Origin: Pseudomonadota bacterium
Lineage (GTDB): Bacteria; Pseudomonadota; Gammaproteobacteria; Acidiferrobacterales; UBA6901
DNA length: 64,000 nt
Assembly (NCBI GenBank): GCA_021785515.1
Contig: JAJYEX010000003.1
Location: 1 to 64,000, forward strand
Reading direction: 5' to 3'
In this document: positions 7,925-15,463 of the stretch, one piece after another
Layout of the letters: each line of letters opens with the position of its first letter
Position numbering within the stretch: the first letter of the stretch is position 1
Notes under the pieces: generated by a model
What the model saw: the letters and a program-made list of their open reading frames with translations, nothing else
Told to the model about the DNA's origin: nothing
Database searches by the model: none
Program-made: the position numbers and the translations under genes

Positions 7925-8704
7925 ATGGACGCGGACATTTTCCGCAGCAAGTTCAGTGTGCTGCTCGGCCTGTTCGACGAGAACGGCGGTGTCGACTTCT
8001 ACCTCGAGGCCCTCGGCGCGAAGAGCCAGCTGTTCCAGGAGCTTCTGGGTCCGGGCTCCATCGAGGCCCTGAACCGGGACGGAATCGAGAATCTGCTGGA
8101 GACGGTCATGCCGGCGCGCAAGCGCCTCGGTACCGTGCTGGCGCAGATGGAGGCGGACCGGCTGGCCGTGGCGGTACGCGACCTGCTCTACGGCCGGGGT
8201 GGTCTGGAAGCGCGGATGCAGGGATTTATGGAGGCGCTGCCGGCCGATGCGGACGAGAAATCCACCCGGAAGACGCGGCGTGCGGGCTGGGACTTTGCAG
8301 CCGAGCTGCTGCATTTTCGGGCGCCGCAGCGCTATCCCCTGATGACCCGCTGGGTCTGGGATCCGTCCACCTTGAGCGGGGCGGTGCGCGAACTGCTGCC
8401 GGGTGGCGATTCGCGTACGGACATCGGGCTCGGGGGCGAGCCAGGGCTGTACGAGGCGGCCCGGGTATGGGTCGCGCAGCAGATGGCGGAAGAAGGGGTA
8501 TACCGTGAGCCGCAGTTTACGGTTGATCTGTTTCTGGCGCACGCCTATGCCGACTACATGCGCGCGATGTCGAGCGGAATGGGGCTGATGAATGCGGATT
8601 TCGGGGATCGGGCCGATCCCCTGGAGCCGGTGCGCAAGCTTCTGGGCATAGACGGGCCGCGCCGCGGCGGCGGGTCCCGGGTTAAGAAAGTGACGCTGCA
8701 CTGA
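7925..8704 (+). CDS. Conserved sHdr-operon protein of unknown function ('hyp')
   Basis: A protein at this place, between hdrA and hdrC2, recurs in sHdr operons and has no assigned function. From the ATG at 7925, which has GGGGGCGGCG just before it, the product is 259 residues, soluble and without cysteines or membrane segments. It is mostly helical; the middle contains RRAGWDFAAELLHFRAPQRYP and MTRWVWDPSTLSG, and the C-terminus is basic. The reading frame opens earlier, inside the hdrA end (ATG at 7823, GTG at 7898 and 7901, ATG at 7913), so the start is uncertain. Its persistence in the operon suggests an assembly or structural role, which is inference. Confidence 0.8.
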   Translation: MDADIFRSKFSVLLGLFDENGGVDFYLEALGAKSQLFQELLGPGSIEALNRDGIENLLETVMPARKRLGTVLAQMEADRLAVAVRDLLYGRGGLEARMQGFMEALPADADEKSTRKTRRAGWDFAAELLHFRAPQRYPLMTRWVWDPSTLSGAVRELLPGGDSRTDIGLGGEPGLYEAARVWVAQQMAEEGVYREPQFTVDLFLAHAYADYMRAMSSGMGLMNADFGDRADPLEPVRKLLGIDGPRRGGGSRVKKVTLH

Positions 8705-8732
8705 TTGGGTGCGGACCTGCGGAGGGTGGTGA

Positions 8733-9473
8733 ATGGCAATACATGAGAAATCGCTGATTGATCCGGACCGGATCATGACGCACGAGTCGCTGGTCGTGGA
8801 CGGTGTCGATGTCTCCGGACACTGGAACACCATGGTGGCGCCGCGCTTCCTGGGCGACTACGACGACGATTTCAACCGGATCATCCGGCAGTACCCGGGC
8901 GGCGAGAATGTGCACCGCTGCTGGCAGTGCGGTTCCTGCACCAATTCCTGCACCATGTACGCGCAGAACACCGATTTCAATCCGCGCTACTGGATCTATC
9001 TCACCAACCTCGGCCTGAAGAGCGAGATCCTGAAGGACAAGGACATCATCTGGACCTGCGTGTCCTGCAACAAGTGCACCAACATCTGTCCGAAGGACGT
9101 GCGCCCCGAAGGCGTGATGAAGGCGCTGGCGCACTGGCTGGAGGATGAGGGCCATACCCCCAAGACCCGCTCGTCGATATTCGATGAAGAGTTCACCGGC
9201 CAGGTGCTCGATCACGGCCGCATCGAGGACGCGCACGTGCTGCTCAATTTTCTGCGCAAGACCCAGCAGTCCTATTTCCAGGACTGGCTGATCGAGACGG
9301 TCAAGCGCCTCATGCGGCACCTGCCGGTGCGCATGCTGATCGTGCTCGGGTGGAATTTTGTGTTCACCCCCAAGACCCATTCCTGGGGGCGCACCGGAGA
9401 CGTGCTGCGGGAATACGTGCGGGAGCAGAAGGAAGCCGCACACGCACGCATGAAGGAGGCTGCCCATGTCTAA
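8733..9473 (+). CDS. hdrC2: sHdrC2, second iron-sulfur subunit
   Basis: Second HdrC-like subunit, carrying two [4Fe-4S] clusters. The 246-residue product has CWQCGSCTNSC in the N-terminal half and CVSCNKCTNICPKDVRP about 40 residues later, the two cluster motifs. The first motif ends in SCTM rather than the usual CP, a small departure. The C-terminal part contains an amphipathic, arginine-rich segment (LIETVKRLMRHLPVRMLIVLGWNFVF) that could contact membrane or partner. GGAGGGTGGTGA precedes the ATG. It overlaps hdrB2 by eight bases, so the two are translationally coupled. Confidence 0.94.
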   Translation: MAIHEKSLIDPDRIMTHESLVVDGVDVSGHWNTMVAPRFLGDYDDDFNRIIRQYPGGENVHRCWQCGSCTNSCTMYAQNTDFNPRYWIYLTNLGLKSEILKDKDIIWTCVSCNKCTNICPKDVRPEGVMKALAHWLEDEGHTPKTRSSIFDEEFTGQVLDHGRIEDAHVLLNFLRKTQQSYFQDWLIETVKRLMRHLPVRMLIVLGWNFVFTPKTHSWGRTGDVLREYVREQKEAAHARMKEAAHV

Positions 9474-10377
9474 GGTGGCCTACTACCCGGGATGCGCGCT
9501 GGAAGGGACAGGCGGCCCGTACGACAAATCGACCCGGGTGCTGGTGAAGGCGCTCGGGCTCAGCATGGACACCCTGGTGGACTGGAACTGCTGCGGGGCG
9601 ATGGAAGCGAAGAACGTTCATCCCATGCTGCAGACCTACATGTCCGCGCGCAACCTCGCCATTGCCGGCGAGCGCATGGGCTACGACACGGTCATGGCGC
9701 CGTGCAATGGCTGCTATCACAACCTGAAGAAGGCGGAGTACGAGCTTGCGACCTCGCCTCATGCGCTCGAGACGGTGCAGGACCTCGCGCACAAGGCGGA
9801 CGATCCGGTTTACCGTGGCGACGTGCGTACCCTGCACCTGCTGGAGTGGCTGATGGAAGAGCTCGGCCCCGAGGGCATCAAGAGCAAGCTCAGCCGCAGC
9901 CTCAACGGGATCCGGATCGCCAACTACTACGGTTGCATGTATACGCGGCCGCGCCAGATATTTCCCGAGAAAGACCAGGGTCCGGGCTCGGAGTCGAGCT
10001 ACAAGCCCCATTACATGGATGACCTGCTGGGGGCGGCGGGCGCGGTCAACGTGGATTTTCCGCTGAAGACGGCGTGCTGCGGCGGTGCCCATACCCTGTC
10101 GGATGCCGATACCTCCACGCAGCTGGTGCTCAATCTGCTGCAGGCGGCCGAGGATTCGGGTGCCGAGGTCATCGCGACCGAATGTCCGACCTGTCATTCC
10201 GGGCTTGAAATGCACCAGGTGCGGGCGGAAAAGGAGTTCGGGATCACGACCCGGGTGAAGATCCTGTACTTTACCCAGCTCCTGGGCCTGGCGCTGGGCC
10301 TGTCGCCCCGCAAGCTCGGGATCCACGAGAATATCAGTGACTCGATGGATTTCCTGAAGGAGAAGGGCGTAGCCTGA
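9466..10377 (+). CDS. hdrB2: sHdrB2, second CCG-domain subunit
   Basis: The 303-residue product has two complete CCG domains: YYPGCALEG, DWNCCGAMEAK and PCNGCYHN in the first, and YYGCMYTRP, TACCGGAHTL and ECPTCHSGLEM in the second. These bind non-cubane [4Fe-4S] clusters in HdrB, where the disulfide or persulfide substrate is handled. It is the classic 300-residue HdrB form, unlike the longer HdrB1. It overlaps hdrC2 by eight bases and is the last hdr gene before the lipoate-carrier genes. Confidence 0.95.
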   Translation: MSKVAYYPGCALEGTGGPYDKSTRVLVKALGLSMDTLVDWNCCGAMEAKNVHPMLQTYMSARNLAIAGERMGYDTVMAPCNGCYHNLKKAEYELATSPHALETVQDLAHKADDPVYRGDVRTLHLLEWLMEELGPEGIKSKLSRSLNGIRIANYYGCMYTRPRQIFPEKDQGPGSESSYKPHYMDDLLGAAGAVNVDFPLKTACCGGAHTLSDADTSTQLVLNLLQAAEDSGAEVIATECPTCHSGLEMHQVRAEKEFGITTRVKILYFTQLLGLALGLSPRKLGIHENISDSMDFLKEKGVA

Positions 10378-10430
10378 GGCGGCCGACGCGGCGCGCGCGG
10401 CAGGCTGAACCGATAACGAAAGGAGGAGGC

Positions 10431-10505
10431 ATGGCCGGTGCCGCCGGTGCACAAGGGCTTGTGCAACGGAGGAACGCGGCCGCTGCCGCGGGCCGAACCG
10501 GATGA
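10431..10505 (+). CDS. 24-codon leader reading frame coupled to lbpA1
   Basis: A strong ribosome site (AAGGAGGAGG) stands directly before an ATG at 10431. The frame runs 24 codons, is rich in Ala, Gly and Arg, and stops at TGA 10503-10505, overlapping the lbpA1 start codon as ATGA. lbpA1 itself has no Shine-Dalgarno sequence close to its ATG, so ribosomes probably reach it by finishing this leader. The peptide resembles nothing I know and may matter only as a translational coupler. The alternative is that the upstream site reflects a recent start-codon change in lbpA1. Confidence 0.45.
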   Translation: MAGAAGAQGLVQRRNAAAAAGRTG

Positions 10506-10951
10506 TCGAGTATAACGGTTGCGAGTACCGTCCCGGGCTGTATTACGACAAGGACTACCAGATCTGGATTCGTCCCGAACCGGATGGCAGCCTTGTGGTT
10601 GGCATGACTGATATCTCCCAGACGATCGCCGGACGCATCCTGCATGTACGGGTGCGCCGGCCCGGTACTGCCCGCCCGACGGGCAAGCCGGTCGCGACCA
10701 TTGAGAGCGGCAAGTGGGCCGGACCGGTACCGAACCTGTTCGACTGCGTGATCGAAGCCGCCAATCCGCAGGTGCTGGCACGTCCGGCCCTCCTCAATTC
10801 GGATCCGTACGGAGCCTGGGTGGCACGGGTGCGGCCGGATGCCGGGGCCGAACAGGTGCTGGCACGGCTGGTTACCGGGCAGGAAGCGGCCACCGGCTAT
10901 GCCGAGCGCTGCCGCCGGGAAGACATTCAGTGCAAACGCGGCAGGGGGTAA
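10502..10951 (+). CDS. lbpA1: Lipoate-binding protein LbpA1 (GcvH-like)
   Basis: LbpA proteins are GcvH-like lipoyl carriers dedicated to the sHdr system, where lipoate is thought to hold and present the sulfur substrate. The 149-residue product has the lipoyl hairpin ATIESGKWAGPV with Lys71 as the modified residue, and the usual second half LLNSDPYGAWVARVRP. The N-terminus aligns without gaps to LbpA2 (GLYYDKDYQIW versus GLSYNVENNAW). The C-terminal tail is longer and basic, with two cysteines, unlike LbpA2. It starts at the ATGA overlap with the leader frame and is followed six bases later by dsrE3. Confidence 0.93.
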   Translation: MIEYNGCEYRPGLYYDKDYQIWIRPEPDGSLVVGMTDISQTIAGRILHVRVRRPGTARPTGKPVATIESGKWAGPVPNLFDCVIEAANPQVLARPALLNSDPYGAWVARVRPDAGAEQVLARLVTGQEAATGYAERCRREDIQCKRGRG

Positions 10952-10957
10952 ACGCGC

Positions 10958-11377
10958 ATGGATTCCACACCAGAACAGTCGCCGCAGAACTTATACCTCG
11001 ATCACGAGGGCAAGACGGTGGTCATCGTGATGACCAGCGGGCCGACCACGCCCCACCGGTGCGCTACACCGTTCTATCTGGGCGCGCTGCTCGCGTCCAT
11101 GGACGCCGAGGTGAGCATTTTCTTCACGATGGAGGGGGTCAACCTGGTGAAGCGGGGGGTGCCCGAGACGCTCACGGCCATGCCCGGTGGCAAGCGCATC
11201 ATCGAGTTCATCCGGGATGCCAAGGCGGCCGGCGCCAAGCTCTATCTGTGCTCGCCGGCGTTGCCCGGCTATGCGATCGACCCGAAATCCGACGTCATCG
11301 CGGAGGTGGACGAGATTTCGAGCGGCGGCGTGCTGGCGGACATGATCCTGTCTTCCGACAAGGTATTGTTTTTCTGA
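10958..11377 (+). CDS. dsrE3: DsrE3-like sulfurtransferase
   Basis: Small DsrE-superfamily protein of the kind called DsrE3 in sHdr loci, where it is believed to pass sulfane sulfur between TusA and other carriers. The 139-residue product begins, after about 19 residues, with TVVIVMTSGPTTPHRCATPF, contains VSIFFTMEGVNLVKRG, and has a conserved cysteine in KLYLCSPALPG (Cys98), the position of the sulfur-binding cysteine in related proteins; Cys35 is additional. It lies between the two lbpA genes and ends just before a strong hairpin. Confidence 0.88.
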   Translation: MDSTPEQSPQNLYLDHEGKTVVIVMTSGPTTPHRCATPFYLGALLASMDAEVSIFFTMEGVNLVKRGVPETLTAMPGGKRIIEFIRDAKAAGAKLYLCSPALPGYAIDPKSDVIAEVDEISSGGVLADMILSSDKVLFF

Positions 11378-11382
11378 GTTTG

Positions 11383-11412
11383 GCGCGGCGGGATTGATCC
11401 CGGCCGCGCTTT
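11383..11412 (+). terminator. Strong hairpin between dsrE3 and lbpA2
   Basis: GCGCGGC-GGGAT (11383-11394) pairs with ATCCC-G-GCCGCGC (11397-11409), a 12-pair GC-rich stem with one bulged G and a two-base loop, followed by TTT. It begins six bases after the dsrE3 stop. The T-run is short, so it is more likely a partial terminator or mRNA 3' stabiliser inside the operon. An AT-rich TATATAAC (11418-11425) just beyond could be the -10 box of a separate lbpA2 promoter. Confidence 0.5.
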
Positions 11413-11472
11413 AGGGATATATAACGGATTTCTTGTGCGGTTCAACTTTTTTGCAGCATTGGAGGAGTGACA

Positions 11473-11910
11473 ATGGGCGCAGTGCGCGGATGCAACATCC
11501 CGGAGGGTCTGTCCTATAACGTCGAAAACAATGCCTGGGCACGCAAGGAGAGCGACGGGACAGTCACGGTCGGCGTGACGTCCTACGCCTGCTCGCTCGC
11601 CGGCGAGATCGTGTCCTACACGCCCAAGAAGGTGGGCAAGTCCATCGAGAAAGACAAGTCCTGCGCGACCGTCGAATCGGGGAAGTGGGTCGGCCCGGTG
11701 AAAACCCCGGTTGCGGGCGAGGTGGTGGCGGTCAACGATGCGGTGTCGGCCAAGCCAGGCCTGATCAACCGCGACCCCTATGGCGAGGGCTGGGTCATCC
11801 GTATCAAGCCCACGAACTGGGATGGGGACTCGGCTGCTCTGCAGCAGGGGGCGGCAGCGCTCAGCGCCTTCGAGACCAAGATGCAGGCGGACGGCTTCAA
11901 GGGCTGCTAG
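11473..11910 (+). CDS. lbpA2: Lipoate-binding protein LbpA2 (GcvH-like)
   Basis: Second lipoyl carrier of the locus. The 145-residue product has TVESGKWVGPVKTPV with lysine at residue 71, the same position as in LbpA1, then LINRDPYGEGWVIRIKP, typical of GcvH-like folds. The ATG at 11473 has GGAGGAGTGA just upstream; another ATG six bases earlier would disrupt that spacing. It carries more lysines around the hairpin than LbpA1 (PKKVGKSIEKDKS). Sulfur oxidisers with two lbpA genes are known, so the pair is not new, but it implies two carrier roles or partners. Confidence 0.94.
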   Translation: MGAVRGCNIPEGLSYNVENNAWARKESDGTVTVGVTSYACSLAGEIVSYTPKKVGKSIEKDKSCATVESGKWVGPVKTPVAGEVVAVNDAVSAKPGLINRDPYGEGWVIRIKPTNWDGDSAALQQGAAALSAFETKMQADGFKGC

Positions 11911-12007
11911 CCGCCCGGCGACACTAAGGCTGCACCTTGGGGCTGCAGACCGGCGGCGCCAGGCAGCGGGGCGGCTTCGAGCGGCGGATCACGGGGGCAA
12001 GCGGCAG

Positions 12008-13180
12008 ATGAATGAATGGCTCGATGTGGTGGCGCAAGTGGAGGCCATGGAGGGGCTGGCGCTTGATGTCGGACTGGTGGACGCCCTGCAGCACAGCGCC
12101 CCGCGGGCGGCGGACGGGGCGGATGCTGCGATCAACTTCTACACGCCGACGTTCAAATCGTTCCAGACTTCGGAGATCTCGGGCTGCGGTCGCAACGCCT
12201 GGCCGGCGGTGTCCATCACCGGCGGCGACTGCAAGCTCAAGTGTGATCACTGCAAGGCCAAGATCCTGGAGCCCATGATTGCGGCGCGCAGTCCCGAGGC
12301 GCTGTGGAACGTGGTCAGCGGGATCGTGGCCGACGGGGCCGGTGGCATGCTGCTCACCGGCGGGTCGAATCACCGCAACGAAGTCGAATACGGTCCGTTC
12401 TACCCGACCATCCGCCGCATCAAGGACAGCTATCCCGGGTTCCGGATTGCGGTGCATACAGCGCTGGTCGATGCGCCCGGGGCGCGGGCGATGACCGACG
12501 CCGGGATCGACGTCGCCATGATGGATGTCATCGGATCCCAGGACACGATCACCCAGGTCTATCACCTGAAGCGCACGGTGGACGATTTCGAGCGCACCCT
12601 CGAGACGCTGGTCGCCACCGGCATGAAAGTCGTGCCGCACATCGTCATCGGGCTGCACTATGGACGGCTGCTCGGGGAGCGCAATGCGCTGGAGATCATC
12701 GCGCGCCACCGCCCCGCGGCCGTGGTGCTGGTGGTAGTGATGCCGTTCTACGCGCCGGCCCACCGGCCATTTGTCACGCCCGACGCGGCCGAGGTGGGCC
12801 GGTTCTTCATGCAGGCGCGCGCGGTCCTGGGGGATATTCCGCTGCTGCTCGGGTGCGCCCGGCCGAGCGGGCAGGTCAAGACGCTCATCGATACCTATGC
12901 CGTGATGGCCGGCATGAACGGCATGGCTCACCCCTCGGAGGGCGTGGTGGAACTTGCCGCCCGCCTGGGACGCAAGGTGCGGGTCACGCCCGCGTGCTGT
13001 TCGATTGCGGTGGGCGATGAGGTCATGGCGGGTGCTGCACGCGATACCGGTCTGGAGCTTGATCTCGATGCGATCGTCGCGCACGAACGGGAACGGCGCC
13101 TGGCGCTGTCGCGCCGTGATGTGTTCGGGTCGATCAAGGTGGTGGGCGGCGGCGGTCCGGGAGCCGGTGGCTGCGCATGA
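12008..13180 (+). CDS. lipS1: Radical SAM lipoate synthase component LipS1
   Basis: LipS1 works with LipS2 to insert two sulfur atoms into octanoyl groups bound to LbpA, replacing LipA in sHdr organisms. The 390-residue product has the radical SAM motif C75-x3-C79-x2-C82 in GGDCKLKCDHCKAK, an MLLTGGSNH glycine-rich strand, and a C-terminal region with paired cysteines (TPACCSIAVGDE) and a final Gly-rich GGGGPGAGGCA. The start at 12008 follows lbpA2 by about 100 bases; the longer open frame upstream is low-complexity. Its last bases overlap the next gene as ATGA. The name follows known sHdr gene order. Confidence 0.9.
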   Translation: MNEWLDVVAQVEAMEGLALDVGLVDALQHSAPRAADGADAAINFYTPTFKSFQTSEISGCGRNAWPAVSITGGDCKLKCDHCKAKILEPMIAARSPEALWNVVSGIVADGAGGMLLTGGSNHRNEVEYGPFYPTIRRIKDSYPGFRIAVHTALVDAPGARAMTDAGIDVAMMDVIGSQDTITQVYHLKRTVDDFERTLETLVATGMKVVPHIVIGLHYGRLLGERNALEIIARHRPAAVVLVVVMPFYAPAHRPFVTPDAAEVGRFFMQARAVLGDIPLLLGCARPSGQVKTLIDTYAVMAGMNGMAHPSEGVVELAARLGRKVRVTPACCSIAVGDEVMAGAARDTGLELDLDAIVAHERERRLALSRRDVFGSIKVVGGGGPGAGGCA

Positions 13181-14292
13181 GCAGCGGACGGCCACGCTGG
13201 CGGGTGATCGACTTCGGGCCGCGCACGGCGGCCGAGTATGTCGCCGCCAACCGGGCCCTGCTCGAGGCGCGCCAGCAGGGGCTGGCGCCGAACACGCTTT
13301 CGTTTCTGAGTTTTCGCGAACCGGCAGCGCTGGTGGGTTTCCATCAGAGCGTCGATCAGGAGCTGCGGCGTGACTACTGTGCGGCGCACGGTATCACCAT
13401 CCAGCGGCGCGTGAGCGGTGGCGGGGCGCTCTACGTCGACCCCACCGTGATCGGCTGGGAGCTTTACCTGGACCGCCGGAGCGCCGGTTCCAACGACATG
13501 CTCGAGATCGCGCGCCGCATCTGCGAGGCGGCGGCGCGCGGCATCCGCGCCCTGGGCGTGGATGCGCGATTCCGCCCCCGCAACGACATCGAGGTCGGCG
13601 GGCGCAAGATCGCGGGCACCGGCGGCACTTATGACGGGGACGTGCTCCTGTACCATGGCTCCCTGCTCATTGATTTCGACGTCGAACGCATGCTGCGGGT
13701 CCTGCGGATTCCGGCCGAGAAACTGCAGGACAAGGCCATTGCCTCGGCGCGCGAGCGCGTAGCCAATCTGCGGGAGCTGCTGGGCGAGGCGCCGTCCATG
13801 GAGCGCGTGCTGGCCGTCATGGTGGAGGCATTCTCGGAGGAATTCGGTGTGGACTTCGAGCGCGCCGCGGGCTTGAGCCCGCCCGAGAACGAGAAATTCC
13901 GCGCCGCCCTGGCCGAGGTGCAAACCGAGGAGTGGGTGGAACAGGTCAGCCGGCCGGTGAGCGAGACGCCGACGCTGGACGGGGTGCATCGTTCGGCCGG
14001 TGGCCTCATCCGGGTGTCGCTTCTGGTGGATGTCGTGCGCGGGCGGATCAAGCAGGCGTGGTTTACCGGGGATTTCTTCGTCAATCCGCGACGCATGATT
14101 GCCGACCTTGAGGCGGCGCTGCGGGATTCGCCGCTTCCGGAGTTCCGGGCCACGGTGGACCGGTTTTTCGGGGGCTATCCGGCGGAGATGCTGCTGCTGC
14201 GCCGCGAGGATTTCACTGCGGCGCTCGACAACGCGCTTCAGGCTCTCGTCCCGCGCCCGGAGCTTCGTGGCGCAGGCGCCGCCCCGGGCTGA
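13177..14292 (+). CDS. slpl: sHdr-type lipoate-protein ligase, sLpl(AB)
   Basis: Attaches octanoate or lipoate to the LbpA lysine. The 371-residue product is a biotin/lipoate ligase fold: RRVSGGGALYVDPT holds the acyl-adenylate, and Lys144 in GGRKIAGTGG is the catalytic lysine. The last third matches an LplB-type accessory domain, so the ligase is a natural AB fusion. It overlaps lipS1 by four bases (ATGA), a sign of tight coupling, and precedes the FAD oxidoreductase by three bases. Confidence 0.9.
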   Translation: MSSGRPRWRVIDFGPRTAAEYVAANRALLEARQQGLAPNTLSFLSFREPAALVGFHQSVDQELRRDYCAAHGITIQRRVSGGGALYVDPTVIGWELYLDRRSAGSNDMLEIARRICEAAARGIRALGVDARFRPRNDIEVGGRKIAGTGGTYDGDVLLYHGSLLIDFDVERMLRVLRIPAEKLQDKAIASARERVANLRELLGEAPSMERVLAVMVEAFSEEFGVDFERAAGLSPPENEKFRAALAEVQTEEWVEQVSRPVSETPTLDGVHRSAGGLIRVSLLVDVVRGRIKQAWFTGDFFVNPRRMIADLEAALRDSPLPEFRATVDRFFGGYPAEMLLLRREDFTAALDNALQALVPRPELRGAGAAPG

Positions 14293-14295
14293 GCC

Positions 14296-15405
14296 GTGAC
14301 GGGTCCGTCCGATCCGGTCAGCATGACCACGCGGGGACGGCGCGAGGTCGATGTGCTGGTGGTCGGACTCGGGCCCGGCGGCGGTGCGGCTGCCCGGTGC
14401 GCGGCGGAGGAGGGCGCGGCCGTGCTGGCCGTGGATCGCAAGGCGCGCATCGGTGAACCGGTGCAGTGCGCGGAGTTTATCCCGAGGCCGCTCGGGCGTT
14501 GCGCGCAGGATGAGGATGTGCTGCAGCAGACGGTCGAGGGCATGAAAAGCTATCTGCCGTCGGGCGCGATGGAGCATTCGCCGTTTCCGGGGCTCATGGT
14601 GGACCGGGCCGCGTTCGACCGGTCGCTGGCGCGCAGGGCACAGAGCGCCGGCGCCGAAGTGCTGACGGGCACGCGGCTGCTCGCACTGGATATCGCCGGG
14701 GGTACGGCGCAGCTGGAAGCGGCCGACGCCGGCCGCATCGACGTCAGGTATCGTGCGCTCGTTGCAGCCGATGGACCGCATTCGCCGGTGGCGAGACTGG
14801 CCGGCCTGCCGGCCTTGGCGGTGGTGCACACCCGGCAGTACACGGTGCGGCTGCTTAAGCCCTATACGGATACCGACATCTGGCTGTCGGACGAGTTTCC
14901 CGGGGGTTACGGCTGGCTGTTCCCGAAGCGATCGTTCGCGAACGTGGGCCTGGGGGCCGACCCGAAATTCGAGGACGACCTCAAGGCGCCGCTCGATCGG
15001 CTGCACCGGCATCTGGTCGAGGCGGGCCTGGTCGGGGACGAGATCCTGTCCCGCACCGGTGGCGCCATCCCGGTCGGCGGCCTGCGCGCGCGCCTGGTGC
15101 ATCGCTGCGTGCTGTTTGTGGGCGACGCGGCCGGTTTGACCCATCCCATCACCGGTGCGGGCATCGCCGCCGCGGTGGAATCGGGTGAGGCTGCGGGCCG
15201 GGCTGCAGCGCGTTTTGCGTGCACTGGCGATGCTGCAGTCCTGGATGGATACGATGAGGAGATGCGCGAGCTGTATGGGGCGGCGCTCGATCGTGCCGCA
15301 GAGCGCAGACGGGAACTCGAATGCCACTGGCATACGCCGGCTGCCGGTGAAGACCGGACGATGCGGCGCGGATGGATCGCATTTGCGGAGTATTTTGCGG
15401 CTTAG
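14296..15405 (+). CDS. FAD-dependent oxidoreductase of the geranylgeranyl-reductase family (LipT-like)
   Basis: The 369-residue product begins with a flavin fold (VDVLVVGLGPGGGAAARCA), has a mid motif LVAADGPHSPVAR and the late GDAAGLTHPITGAGIAAAVESGE, all typical of the geranylgeranyl-reductase/monooxygenase-like family. A flavoprotein of this kind, called LipT in some reports, accompanies lipS1, lipS2 and slpl in sHdr loci and is proposed to supply electrons. That assignment rests on gene order. The start is GTG at 14296, three bases after slpl; an ATG at 14323 is possible. Neither has a clear ribosome site, which fits coupling. Confidence 0.85.
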   Translation: MTGPSDPVSMTTRGRREVDVLVVGLGPGGGAAARCAAEEGAAVLAVDRKARIGEPVQCAEFIPRPLGRCAQDEDVLQQTVEGMKSYLPSGAMEHSPFPGLMVDRAAFDRSLARRAQSAGAEVLTGTRLLALDIAGGTAQLEAADAGRIDVRYRALVAADGPHSPVARLAGLPALAVVHTRQYTVRLLKPYTDTDIWLSDEFPGGYGWLFPKRSFANVGLGADPKFEDDLKAPLDRLHRHLVEAGLVGDEILSRTGGAIPVGGLRARLVHRCVLFVGDAAGLTHPITGAGIAAAVESGEAAGRAAARFACTGDAAVLDGYDEEMRELYGAALDRAAERRRELECHWHTPAAGEDRTMRRGWIAFAEYFAA

Positions 15406-15463
15406 GGCCGGTGAGCTGCCGGCAATCGGACGGACGACGAATTCCAGCATTGAGGAGATAACC

